Shown one piece after another: positions 1 through 8,241 of a stretch of DNA of 64,000 nucleotides. Position numbers and translations under genes: made by a program. Each line of letters begins with the position of its first letter. The first letter of the stretch is position 1. Source of the stretch: Proteobacteria bacterium UBA7415 (GTDB lineage: Bacteria; Pseudomonadota; Gammaproteobacteria; Arenicellales; Arenicellaceae); assembly GCA_002470515.1 (NCBI GenBank), contig DKML01000031.1, positions 1 through 64,000 of the forward strand. The letters run 5' to 3'. A model generated the notes under the pieces. The model saw nothing but the letters and a program-made list of their open reading frames with translations, was not told the origin of the DNA and did not search any database.

Positions 1-1
1 G

Positions 2-64
2 GAGTTTTTACACAGCCTGAGTATAGAACTGCCTGACCTACGTTTTGCCAGTCTTGAAGTATAA
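2..64 (+). CDS. 3' end of a gene entering from the left (partial)
   Basis: The second frame is open from the window edge and ends at a TAA after twenty sense codons. The residues (ending PDLRFASLEV) look protein-like but are too few to identify a family. It would be convergent with the DUF4124 gene. Chance openness over 60 bases cannot be excluded. Confidence 0.3.
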   Translation, partial: EFLHSLSIELPDLRFASLEV

Positions 65-87
65 AAGGCGGCGAATCATAAGTTGAT

Positions 88-723
88 CTATTCTTCGCTA
101 TTGCGTAGCTCACGATACAAATCAAGTTCTCGCTCAAACTTCATCTCAACATTTTTCTTTTGCTGATATAAGTCGAGTAATTGTTTATCCGCGCTGGTCA
201 GCTTATCCATAAGTTCAACGCCATCAGCTTCTGATTGTTGCTTTAAAACGCTATTAGTTATAGCTGCAGTTTTTGTTTTATTGGTCGCCTGGCGATCCTT
301 CAATGACTTGATATACGCCTTAGTGACATCGATATTACTTTGTACCGAATATAGTTGATTGTCTCTCTGACGCTCAATGTCAGCTTCGGTTTCGTAAATA
401 CTTAGAATACGATTACGTTCTTCTCGCTGGGCCGTTTCTTTTGCTAGCTGCTCTTTTTCTAGGCGTAGCGCCTCGGCCTGTGCTTGTTTCTCTTGATCGG
501 TTAGAGGTGCTTCTTGCTCTTCCGTAATATTTCCGCGCGCATCCAAAGTAGTGATCTTTGACTGACTGCACGCGTGTACCGCAAAGTCGCCGTAGTGCCA
601 GTTACCTTCGCTGTCTTGGCATTTTTTGATTGCCCAGGCGTTAGTCGCAAGCAACCCATCGATACCGGCTAACAACAGCGTTAACAATAACGATCGAGTT
701 AGTGTTTTCAGTCTAGCCATCAT
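88..723 (-). CDS. DUF4124-domain exported protein
   Basis: A 211-residue protein with an N-terminal signal peptide (hydrophobic LLLTLLLAGIDGLL, likely cleavage after the NAWA region). A short DUF4124 module follows, with two cysteines framing a WHYGD motif at about residues 35-52 (KKCQDSEGNWHYGD). The rest is charged and predicted coiled coil, rich in Gln, Glu and Lys. DUF4124 proteins are small periplasmic or envelope proteins of proteobacteria with no settled function. Its ATG overlaps the lgt stop as TAATG, so the two genes are probably translationally coupled, with lgt upstream. Family recognition rests on the WHYGD region. Confidence 0.75.
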   Translation of the reverse strand: MMARLKTLTRSLLLTLLLAGIDGLLATNAWAIKKCQDSEGNWHYGDFAVHACSQSKITTLDARGNITEEQEAPLTDQEKQAQAEALRLEKEQLAKETAQREERNRILSIYETEADIERQRDNQLYSVQSNIDVTKAYIKSLKDRQATNKTKTAAITNSVLKQQSEADGVELMDKLTSADKQLLDLYQQKKNVEMKFERELDLYRELRNSEE

Positions 724-1520
724 TAGGCCTCTGGACGGCCTTTAGCCGTTACTATTAAATACACACCTAAAAGTAACATTGGCAGGCTCAATAAATGCCC
801 CATGGTCACCCAGTCAAACAACAAATAATCTAAGTGTTGATCAGGTACGCGGAAGAATTCAACGAACATTCGCGCCGATGAATAGCCGATCAAAAATATT
901 CCCGATAGTACACCTACCGCGCGTGGCTTACGCGCCACCCACCATAAGACGATAAACAGCAAGAGTCCTTCTAATAATGCCTCATAGAGCATCGACGGAT
1001 GGCGGGCGACTGAATCCACCGCTGGAAATACCATGCCCCAAGGAGCATCTGTGGGAACGCCCCACAATTCTTGGTTAATAAAGTTGCCCATGCGACCAAA
1101 GAACAGACCAATTGCGGAAACAGGTGCTACGAATTCAGCGATTTGAAAAAACGAAAACTTGGTCTTACGCGAGAATAAGGCGAGTGCGACGATGACGCCG
1201 AGCAAGCCGCCATGAAAGGACATACCTCCTTGGTTGATATACAAAATATCAATGGGATTTGCGAGGTATTCAGCGGGTTTGTAAAAGAGTACGTAGCCTA
1301 ACCGACCACCCAACACAGCACCGAGCGCGCCATAAAAAAGCAGGTCAGAGGCATAATCATCTGTCCAACCTTGCACTGATACGTGCTTATAGTGCCGTAT
1401 GCGATACATCCAAAGCAGGTAGACACTAAGAAACCCACACACATACATGAGCCCATACCAATGAATAGCCAAAGGTCCTAGTTGTAAGGCGACTGGATCA
1501 AACTGGGGATGTACAAGCAT
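723..1520 (-). CDS. lgt: Prolipoprotein diacylglyceryl transferase
   Basis: Lgt transfers diacylglycerol from phosphatidylglycerol to the lipobox cysteine of prolipoproteins at the inner membrane. The protein has about seven hydrophobic spans. Visible signatures are HWYG near the N terminus, the HGG motif (MSFHGGLLG) and the Lgt signature GRMGNFINQELWG, whose Arg and Asn are conserved in the family. I chose the ATG that gives MLVHPQFDPVAL, because this matches the usual Lgt start; an upstream in-frame GTG at 1542-1544 would add eight residues. It is probably cotranscribed with the DUF4124 gene. Several proteins in this window carry lipoboxes that would be its substrates. Confidence 0.95.
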   Translation of the reverse strand: MLVHPQFDPVALQLGPLAIHWYGLMYVCGFLSVYLLWMYRIRHYKHVSVQGWTDDYASDLLFYGALGAVLGGRLGYVLFYKPAEYLANPIDILYINQGGMSFHGGLLGVIVALALFSRKTKFSFFQIAEFVAPVSAIGLFFGRMGNFINQELWGVPTDAPWGMVFPAVDSVARHPSMLYEALLEGLLLFIVLWWVARKPRAVGVLSGIFLIGYSSARMFVEFFRVPDQHLDYLLFDWVTMGHLLSLPMLLLGVYLIVTAKGRPEA

Positions 1521-1574
1521 AAAATTTCTCTGAAGGGTTAACACATCACTAAACGTTTAAAGACTCAAGCCTTG

Positions 1575-2513
1575 TTAAGCGTCCATCTTTTCGTTATACG
1601 TCGCAGCGTATCTCTCGGCAAATTGCTCCAAGGTGAAACGGTGCGACTGAGTGCCTTCGCTTTCTACTTTGATAGCTCCGCATAGACCGCCAATCTTTGC
1701 ACAACGTGCCCAGTCGTAACCTTTACTCAATCCATACAAAACACCAGACCGATAAGCATCACCACATCCGGTTGGATCAACGGCTTCGGAGATTGTCGCT
1801 GCCGGCACCTCCAAAGTTTCATTGTTTGTATACACCACTGAACCTTGAGCCCCTTTTGTCACAATCAGGCAATCGACCATTCCGGCCAATGTATCTATAT
1901 CAACACCCGTTTTCTCGGTGAGCATTTGGCTTTCGTAATCGTTCACAATTAGCCAGCGTGCTTGTTCTACAAACTTAAGGAGTGCGGGACCGTCAAACAA
2001 AGGCATCGCCTGACCTGGGTCAAAGATAAATGGAATATTAGCTTCGGCAAACTGCTGTGCATGTTCTAACATCGCCTCTGGCCCGTTAGGCGCAACGATA
2101 CCTAGCTCAACACCTTTCGCGTCACCAACCTTATTCATGTGGGCATGAGACATAGCACCGGGGTGAAATGCATTTATTTGGTTATTGCCGAGATCTGTAG
2201 TGATAAAGGCTTGCGCAGTGAACGTATCTTTAACGGTAGTTACATGCTCACTCGAGATCGACTGTTCGTCTAGCCACGATTGATAAGACCCAAAGTCCTC
2301 GCCTACTGTCGCCATAATCAACGGGTCACCCCCAAGTAGCTTTAAGGTATAAGCAATATTACCTGCGCAGCCACCGTTATGGCGCTTCATAGTCGGAACA
2401 AAGAAAGACACATTTAGAATATGTATCTGGTCTGGAAGGATATGATTTTTAAAATGGTCTTCGAATACCATTATCGAATCGAAGGCCATAGAACCACTTA
2501 TGAGAGTTTTCAT
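1575..2513 (-). CDS. PfkB-family carbohydrate/nucleoside kinase (adenosine-kinase-like)
   Basis: A 312-residue cytoplasmic kinase of the ribokinase/PfkB superfamily, which phosphorylates sugars or nucleosides with ATP. The N-terminal substrate region contains NGGCAGNIAYTLKLLGG, the glycine-rich first PfkB signature. The C-terminal ATP/anion-hole signature is DPTGCGDAYRSG, with the catalytic Asp in the GCGD segment. The DPTG(C/V)GDA(F/Y)R form resembles bacterial adenosine kinases more than ribokinases, but the substrate cannot be fixed from sequence alone. It stands alone between lgt and gcvH, 54 bases from lgt on the same strand. Confidence 0.85.
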   Translation of the reverse strand: MKTLISGSMAFDSIMVFEDHFKNHILPDQIHILNVSFFVPTMKRHNGGCAGNIAYTLKLLGGDPLIMATVGEDFGSYQSWLDEQSISSEHVTTVKDTFTAQAFITTDLGNNQINAFHPGAMSHAHMNKVGDAKGVELGIVAPNGPEAMLEHAQQFAEANIPFIFDPGQAMPLFDGPALLKFVEQARWLIVNDYESQMLTEKTGVDIDTLAGMVDCLIVTKGAQGSVVYTNNETLEVPAATISEAVDPTGCGDAYRSGVLYGLSKGYDWARCAKIGGLCGAIKVESEGTQSHRFTLEQFAERYAATYNEKMDA

Positions 2514-2744
2514 GTCGTGTTTTAAAACGCCCCCTTTCAGGAGCGTGCTGTTGTGTAATTAATATCAGGAGGTCGTTAGAGCAACCAACGGCGAAGCAAA
2601 AGCAACAAACTAGTCCTTGAGTCATAACCGCTGAATACACTGTTTAGCGTATTCGCTAGTTTGAAACATAGAGGACCTAGAAAATACCTTGCAAAGAAGA
2701 ACCTACAGACTGGTCTGCCAGCGCTTCGTCAAATCAAACTATCC

Positions 2745-3131
2745 TTAATCATCGAGCTGAGCGAGGTAGGCTTCAGCTGACATGAGGCTTTCAAATTGGT
2801 TGATGTGAGTCACTTTAATGCGAAACATCCATCCACCTTCAAACGGTGATTCATTGAGCAGTTCAGGTTCGTCATCCAATGCTGAATTAACCTCTACGAC
2901 TGTGCCGCTTACCGGCGCGTAAATATCCGAGGCTGCTTTTACAGATTCGACGGCGCAACACTCTTCACCAGCATTTACGTCTTGGCCTACCTCAGGCAAC
3001 TCAACATAAACCACATCACCTAAAGCGGCTTGTGCATAATCACTAATGCCCACTTCGATCACATCATCGCCTAACTGTTTAACCCACTCATGTGACTTTG
3101 CGTAAATTAGGCTATCGGGTGCTTCGCTCAT
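2745..3131 (-). CDS. gcvH: Glycine cleavage system H protein
   Basis: The H protein shuttles the aminomethyl group of glycine on a lipoyl-lysine between the P, T and L proteins. This 128-residue version has the lipoylation motif [16 protein letters not shown], with the modified Lys in ESVKAAS, and the conserved C-terminal [17 protein letters not shown] chose the ATG giving [16 protein letters not shown] because the family begins this way and an AGAGG ribosome-binding site lies about seven bases upstream; the frame is open further upstream, but those residues are unlike GcvH. gcvT and gcvP are not nearby, so the system must be split in this genome. Confidence 0.95.
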   Translation of the reverse strand: MSEAPDSLIYAKSHEWVKQLGDDVIEVGISDYAQAALGDVVYVELPEVGQDVNAGEECCAVESVKAASDIYAPVSGTVVEVNSALDDEPELLNESPFEGGWMFRIKVTHINQFESLMSAEAYLAQLDD

Positions 3132-3308
3132 AGTAAACCTCTGAAAATGTTGTACAAAATTAATATGTAGTATGTAAAAGCCTGAGACTGTCATTACCTA
3201 CTGACTCTGTCAGGCTCTTTTGATGACGCTAGTATAAACAAAATCTACATGGAATGAGCAAATGCTTAAATAACAGAATCAGTTGCATTCATTCAAAAAT
3301 TCTAAGAG

Positions 3309-3327
3309 AATGAGAACTATTCTCATT
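3309..3327. promoter_or_regulatory. Fur box upstream of the iron transporter
   Basis: Perfect inverted repeat with 8-base arms, AATGAGAA and TTCTCATT, around a 3-base centre. This is the 19-base form and composition of a Fur binding site. It lies 87 bases before the Fe(III)-binding protein gene, in a gene-free promoter region, and fur itself is encoded just beyond the permease. Expected effect: repression of the transporter when iron is plentiful. Confidence 0.8.
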
Positions 3328-3413
3328 TAGGAATTCGTTCTGTAGACGCCTTACCTAAATGAATTGCCCAATCACCTTCTTAATTTCTTTTTACCATTAG
3401 ATAGGATCCAGCA

Positions 3414-4451
3414 ATGCGTACCCTCATTAAAATAACAACGGCTGCCCTTCTTAGCGCCTCTTTTATAAGCCCTTTATTCGCTCAAGATGAAGTGAATATT
3501 TATTCAGCACGCAAAGAAGATATTATTCGGCCCTTGCTAGACGCGTTTACTAAGAAAACTCAAATTGAGGTAAATATAATTTCTGGCAAAGCCGATGCCT
3601 TGCTTAATCGTATAGTAAACGAAGCTCAGAACTCTCCCGTCGATGTCTTACTAACCACTGACGCGGGACGTCTATGGCGAGCTAAGCAAGCAGGAGTACT
3701 CGCTACAGTCGAATCTGACGTGCTCAATCAACTTATTCCAGCAAACCTACGCGATACAGACCAACAATGGTTTGGACTGTCGGTACGTGCTCGACCGATA
3801 ATGCTTAGTCAATTTTATATTAGTAACACTGCAAGCGAAGAACGCCCACACGACTATAGTGATTTAGCCGACCCTAAGCATCAGAACCAAATATGTATTC
3901 GTTCCTCTGACAATATCTACAACCAGTCCTTAATGGCTAGCGTTATTGCAAACCAAGGTGAAGAAGCCGCCCTAAACTGGGCGAACGGCTTGGTTGGCAA
4001 TATGGCGCGCAAGCCACAAGGTGGTGATCGCGATCAGATCAAAGCGGCGGCTCTCGGCCAGTGCGGTATTGCCATTGCTAACACGTATTATCTCGCGAGT
4101 ATGTTGGCCGAAAACAGTCCAGCCGCCGACAAAGCGGCGGCCCAAGCGATGACGATATTATGGCCTAACCAATCAACCTTTGGTGCTCACGTTAATGTTA
4201 GCGGTGCAGGCGTTGCAAAGCATAGTCCAAATCCCAAAAACGCGGTTGCGCTAATCGAATTCTTGGCGTCAGATGCAGCGCAAGAAATTTATGCCAATGT
4301 GAACTTTGAATACCCTGTTCGAGACGGCATCGAACTGAATTCGTTACTGCAATCTTGGGGCGAGTTTAAAGCTGACACCCTTGACCTATCGACTCTTGGC
4401 GAATTAAACCCAAAAGCGGTGATGATCATGGACAAGGCAGGCTGGCGTTAA
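3414..4451 (+). CDS. Fe(III) ABC transporter periplasmic binding protein (FbpA/FutA type)
   Basis: A 345-residue periplasmic ferric-iron-binding protein with a signal peptide ending near LFAQ. The mature protein starts with VNIYSARKE, the family's N-terminal Tyr-containing motif. A later pair of tyrosines (NTYYLAS, around residue 225) matches the iron-coordinating Tyr pair of FbpA/FutA proteins. The PQGGDRDQIKAAALGQCGIA segment is also typical. The permease follows after 116 bases. A Fur box upstream supports iron-repressed expression. No ATP-binding subunit gene is adjacent, so the importer must borrow one from elsewhere. Other ligands of this fold cannot be excluded, but the Fur box and tyrosines favour iron. 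Confidence 0.9.
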   Translation: MRTLIKITTAALLSASFISPLFAQDEVNIYSARKEDIIRPLLDAFTKKTQIEVNIISGKADALLNRIVNEAQNSPVDVLLTTDAGRLWRAKQAGVLATVESDVLNQLIPANLRDTDQQWFGLSVRARPIMLSQFYISNTASEERPHDYSDLADPKHQNQICIRSSDNIYNQSLMASVIANQGEEAALNWANGLVGNMARKPQGGDRDQIKAAALGQCGIAIANTYYLASMLAENSPAADKAAAQAMTILWPNQSTFGAHVNVSGAGVAKHSPNPKNAVALIEFLASDAAQEIYANVNFEYPVRDGIELNSLLQSWGEFKADTLDLSTLGELNPKAVMIMDKAGWR

Positions 4452-4567
4452 CCCTGCTCTGTATTGGGCGATTAGGTTAAAGGATTTACTTTCCTTAACA
4501 CGACAGCTCTATTCTTTCATTATTTTGCCAATCATGATTCTCATTAAAGTAGCCCAGTTTAATTAGC

Positions 4568-6196
4568 ATGCAGCGTTTATTCATGCAGGCGTCAGTATTA
4601 GCGATCGGCGCTATTGTAGTCTTTCCGCTGCTGTCACTCATTAGCTTAAGCCTCAGTGGTGATTCAACCACCGACGTCTGGTCACACTTAGCAAGCACCG
4701 TGCTTCCAGACTACATTAAGACTTCTGTACTGCTGATGTTGGGTGTTGCGAGCGGAACGCTCCTGCTCGGGGTTAGTACGGCATATATAGTCAGCCAGTA
4801 TCAATTCCCAGGGAAACGCTTTTGGACCTGGGCGCTGCTGCTTCCACTAGCGATGCCAACCTACATAATCGCTTATGCTTATACAGGCCTACTAGATATA
4901 GCTGGACCAGTCCAGGAACTCATTCGCAGCCATTTCGGCCTAAGTTTTGGCGAATACTGGTTTCCAGAAATTCGCAGTTTAGCTGGCGCTGTCGTTGTTT
5001 TTTCACTTGTCTTGTATCCTTATGTCTATCTATTGGTCAGATCCGCTCTCCTTAGCCAGTCGCCCAATTTAGCATCTACAGCACGCTTGTTTGGTTACAC
5101 GCGTTGGCAACGTTTTTCGCGCGTTACCGTTCCTCTGGCAAGACCTGCCATTGTGGCCGGCGTGTCCTTAGCGCTTATGGAATCGTTAGCTGACTTTGGT
5201 GCGGTAAGCTATTTTGGAGTCAACACGTTTACCACCGGAATATATCGAACTTGGAATGGGCTAAACAGCGCGGCGGGCGCTGCGCAGTTGTCACTAGCGT
5301 TGCTGAGCTTTATTGCGGTATTAGTACTGTTGGAACAATACTCTAGGCGTAAAGCGCGCTACGAGCTAAAGAACCAGCAGCCACGCACCGACCAAAAGCG
5401 ATTAACCGGCCTTAAACTCGCTCTAGCGATAATCGTGTTAACCACCCCTGTGTTATTTGGTTTTGCTATCCCTGTATCGCAACTCTTGGTTTGGGCGGTT
5501 CAACACATGGACCCTTTAGGGTGGAGTTCCTATATCGGCCTGGTGCTCAATACCGTTTCGGTAGCGGCCATTACGGCGGTTATTGCGACCACATTGGCAT
5601 TAGTCATGCTCTATGCTCAACGCATTCATAAAACCAGGATCAACTCTGCCTTAAAAACGATAGTAGGACTTGGGTACGCCGTCCCCGGTATTGTGATTGC
5701 CGTAGGCACACTTATCCCACTCGCCCTTTTTGACAATGCGCTGGATACCGTATTACGTAATTGGTTTGGTATTTCGAGCGGATTGCTTCTAAGCGGTACA
5801 CTTGTCGCTCTGATTTTGGCGTACTTAGTCCGTTTCCTTACCGTATCGATTAATTCTCTTGAACCCGGTTTCGGACATATACCGCAAACACTGGATATGG
5901 CCAGCCGTACTTTGGGAGACCGGCCTTTAGGTGTGCTCAAACGAGTTCATTTTCCGCTACTCAAACCAAGTCTAATAAGCGCCCTACTAATTGTGTTTGT
6001 AGAAACAATGAAAGAATTACCAGCGACGCTGATTCTTAGGCCATTCAACTTTAATACCTTGGCCGTGCGCGCATACGAGCTGGCCTCGGATGAGAGGCTG
6101 CCAGAGGCGGCTATGGCGTCTCTGACTATTGTCTTGGTCGGACTGATTCCAGTAATCTTTCTAACTCGATTGATGGCAAAGGACAAGACCGGCTAA
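4568..6196 (+). CDS. Fe(III) ABC transporter permease (FbpB type)
   Basis: A 542-residue inner-membrane protein with about twelve hydrophobic spans, arranged as two fused binding-protein-dependent permease domains. Each half carries an EAA-type loop that contacts the ATPase: LARPAIVAGVSLALMESLADFG near residue 200, and the LLKPSLISALLIVFVE/MKELPATLIL region near residue 480. Fusion of the two permease domains is usual for ferric importers (FbpB, SfuB, FutB). It follows the binding protein and probably shares its Fur-controlled transcript. Upstream in-frame stops exclude a longer start. It is convergent with fur. Confidence 0.9.
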   Translation: MQRLFMQASVLAIGAIVVFPLLSLISLSLSGDSTTDVWSHLASTVLPDYIKTSVLLMLGVASGTLLLGVSTAYIVSQYQFPGKRFWTWALLLPLAMPTYIIAYAYTGLLDIAGPVQELIRSHFGLSFGEYWFPEIRSLAGAVVVFSLVLYPYVYLLVRSALLSQSPNLASTARLFGYTRWQRFSRVTVPLARPAIVAGVSLALMESLADFGAVSYFGVNTFTTGIYRTWNGLNSAAGAAQLSLALLSFIAVLVLLEQYSRRKARYELKNQQPRTDQKRLTGLKLALAIIVLTTPVLFGFAIPVSQLLVWAVQHMDPLGWSSYIGLVLNTVSVAAITAVIATTLALVMLYAQRIHKTRINSALKTIVGLGYAVPGIVIAVGTLIPLALFDNALDTVLRNWFGISSGLLLSGTLVALILAYLVRFLTVSINSLEPGFGHIPQTLDMASRTLGDRPLGVLKRVHFPLLKPSLISALLIVFVETMKELPATLILRPFNFNTLAVRAYELASDERLPEAAMASLTIVLVGLIPVIFLTRLMAKDKTG

Positions 6197-6269
6197 ATCC
6201 TTAAAGAAAAGCCTTAGAACGAACCTTAGCAGGGGGAAGGGTAATAGCTAAACTTAATTTTTAGCGGAA

Positions 6270-6683
6270 TTACTTAGTGCAGTTACCGCACAAACCATAT
6301 AAATAGAGGGAATGGTCTTGCAGCTCAAAGTTATGCTTTTCAGCGGCTGCCTTTTGACGTACCTCAATCTCTGCGTCATAGAATTCGGTAACGTTATTAC
6401 ACTTAACGCACACCATATGATCGTGATGTTCGCCGTCGTCTAGTTCAAATACAGAACGACCACCCTCAAAATTATGTCGCAAGACTAGCCCAGCATTTTC
6501 AAACTGAGTAAGCACTCGATACACGGTAGCAAAGGCGATGTCTTCGCCTGCTTCAAGCAGGCTTTTGTAGACATCCTCAGCCGTAAAATGACGCTGATTA
6601 CCGTTCTCAAGAACCGCCAATATACGTAGTCGAGGTAACGTGGTTTTCAGTCCGGCTTCTTTTAAGTCTTGGCTGTTGGGCAT
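6270..6683 (-). CDS. fur: Ferric uptake regulator
   Basis: A 137-residue metal-dependent DNA-binding repressor. The N-terminal winged helix starts with LKEAGLKTTLPRLRIL and contains FATVYRVLTQFENAGLV. The metal-binding region is HHDHMVCVKCNNVTEF, which supplies the His ligands and the first CxxC. A second CxxC-like pair (CGNC) ends the protein. I chose the ATG that gives MPNSQDLKEAG because it aligns with known Fur starts; a TTG eight codons upstream is possible, and neither start has a strong ribosome-binding site. Its nearest visible target is the Fur box at 3309-3327. Confidence 0.93.
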   Translation of the reverse strand: MPNSQDLKEAGLKTTLPRLRILAVLENGNQRHFTAEDVYKSLLEAGEDIAFATVYRVLTQFENAGLVLRHNFEGGRSVFELDDGEHHDHMVCVKCNNVTEFYDAEIEVRQKAAAEKHNFELQDHSLYLYGLCGNCTK

Positions 6684-6828
6684 ATTGGTGAGGGCCTTAA
6701 AAGGCAATTAATAGCTTAGTTATTAAAGATAACTAGAACGCTGTACCTTTAGATGGGTCACAGTTTAACAGTTTTACGTGAAGTCAGTGCCGACTATCTA
6801 AAGTCTTTGCTTGCGTTTTTCGCTGAAC

Positions 6829-8196
6829 TTAACGTTCAGTCTTTTGCTTGGTTTGCAGATAACTCTTTAAATCAAGCACGAAACCTCTAGAGTTATACGC
6901 ATCTTGGCTTTTGGTATGTCTATAGGCTCGTTCTACCAATTCATGCAATGTCGGATCTAACGGTAAACTGTAAGCTAACACATCAATACCCATCACTGCC
7001 TGTTCCGCCGCAATATAGTCGCGGTACTCACCTTTAATACCATAAAAAACTATGCTGTCTACCATGGCTTTCTTGGTCTCATCATCTAACTCAACGTCAC
7101 TGAGTACCGTTTGCGCTTGTTGTGATAACACGAATAGAGTTTGTGCTTCCTTCTGTAATTCTTTAATAGACCGCGTTGATGCCCCATGTAGTCGTTTAAT
7201 TCCATCTGACATCTTCTGCTGCAATACGGCGTCGATTGGAGCCAGTAGCGCAGTCAACAAAATAAAACTTGAATCGTTTAACCTTATAGCGCCAGGCTTA
7301 AGCCCTTCTGTACTGGGTCGTTGCTCCCAACGCAGATCGTCCATTGGATGGTGACAAGAATGACAGTCATACAACACCAATTCAGGGTGGCCTTGGGGAT
7401 GATCAACTAAACTTCCGCTAAGGTTCTTAGAGACGGCCTGTGCTTGCAACGCCGTACCCAACAATAAGCGACTAAGGGGTGTTTCTCTTTGTTTGCGCTC
7501 AACGTAATCGGCATCTGTTGAATAGTGTTCAGGCTGTCTAATCGTGAAGGTGTCTAACTCAAACCCTAACCGTGGGTGTCCGGCGCCCATAATATCGTGA
7601 GTAGCCATCTTTTTTTCATTGCCCAAGTGACAACTTAAGCACAAAGCCATTCGTTCTTTTACAGGACTGGTCGGGTACATACCGTCGTCGAGATTACGAT
7701 GCGCATTGTAAGGCGTCAGCGTGTGCCGACTCAGCCATCGCTCAGAACCACCATGACAGGCTTCGCAACCTACACCATCCGATACGAAAAACTCTGGACC
7801 TTGTTGCTCTGTCGGCACATTGTCGGCGTGACAATCTAGACAAATAGAAGCGGTCGCCGCACTTTTAAGACCAAGCTTGCGCGCTATACGCTGCGACTCA
7901 ACACTAAGTAACGTTGTGTACGCCTTCGCATGCCGATCATTTAGCAACCAGGTACGGTACTCATTTTGTTGAATATTACTCTCGTTCGCAGGAAGCGCTG
8001 CATGTGGCGCTACATCATGGCAGGTGGAATTGGCACAGGTGGCAACCCCCATATGCTTATCTTTTGCGTACTGTGGAAGTTCAGCTGCACTAACATCAAA
8101 GCCGCCCTGTAAAACCAACAGCAAAGCCAACGCGATATTAGCCATCATGGCAAATATCAAAGCGATCGGTTTTTGCAACTGTCGTGTTTTGAGCAT
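6829..8196 (-). CDS. Multiheme c-type cytochrome (cytochrome c-554-like)
   Basis: A 455-residue periplasmic protein with a signal peptide or anchor at about residues 12-38. It has four standard CxxCH heme sites (CLDCH, CEACH, CLSCH, CHSCH) and a non-standard CANSTCH with four residues between the cysteines, so four or five hemes are expected. The first half resembles the cytochrome c-554 family. The second half has no heme motifs and looks helical. It begins 45 bases after the LVIVD-repeat cytochrome gene on the same strand, which suggests that the two exchange electrons. The physiological donor and acceptor are unknown. Confidence 0.85.
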   Translation of the reverse strand: MLKTRQLQKPIALIFAMMANIALALLLVLQGGFDVSAAELPQYAKDKHMGVATCANSTCHDVAPHAALPANESNIQQNEYRTWLLNDRHAKAYTTLLSVESQRIARKLGLKSAATASICLDCHADNVPTEQQGPEFFVSDGVGCEACHGGSERWLSRHTLTPYNAHRNLDDGMYPTSPVKERMALCLSCHLGNEKKMATHDIMGAGHPRLGFELDTFTIRQPEHYSTDADYVERKQRETPLSRLLLGTALQAQAVSKNLSGSLVDHPQGHPELVLYDCHSCHHPMDDLRWEQRPSTEGLKPGAIRLNDSSFILLTALLAPIDAVLQQKMSDGIKRLHGASTRSIKELQKEAQTLFVLSQQAQTVLSDVELDDETKKAMVDSIVFYGIKGEYRDYIAAEQAVMGIDVLAYSLPLDPTLHELVERAYRHTKSQDAYNSRGFVLDLKSYLQTKQKTER

Positions 8197-8241
8197 AGTT
8201 TTGTTAATTACCTTGTTAGTATCTCTGTCTCGAACTGCTTT

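Noticed and set aside
2449..2640. 63-codon frame between the PfkB kinase and gcvH genes
   Set aside because: It overlaps the PfkB start region out of frame, and its Cys-rich composition does not look like a real protein.
3195..3240. Hairpin-like repeat upstream of gcvH
   Set aside because: Arms are only about seven bases with several mismatches, and no T-run follows; not called a terminator.
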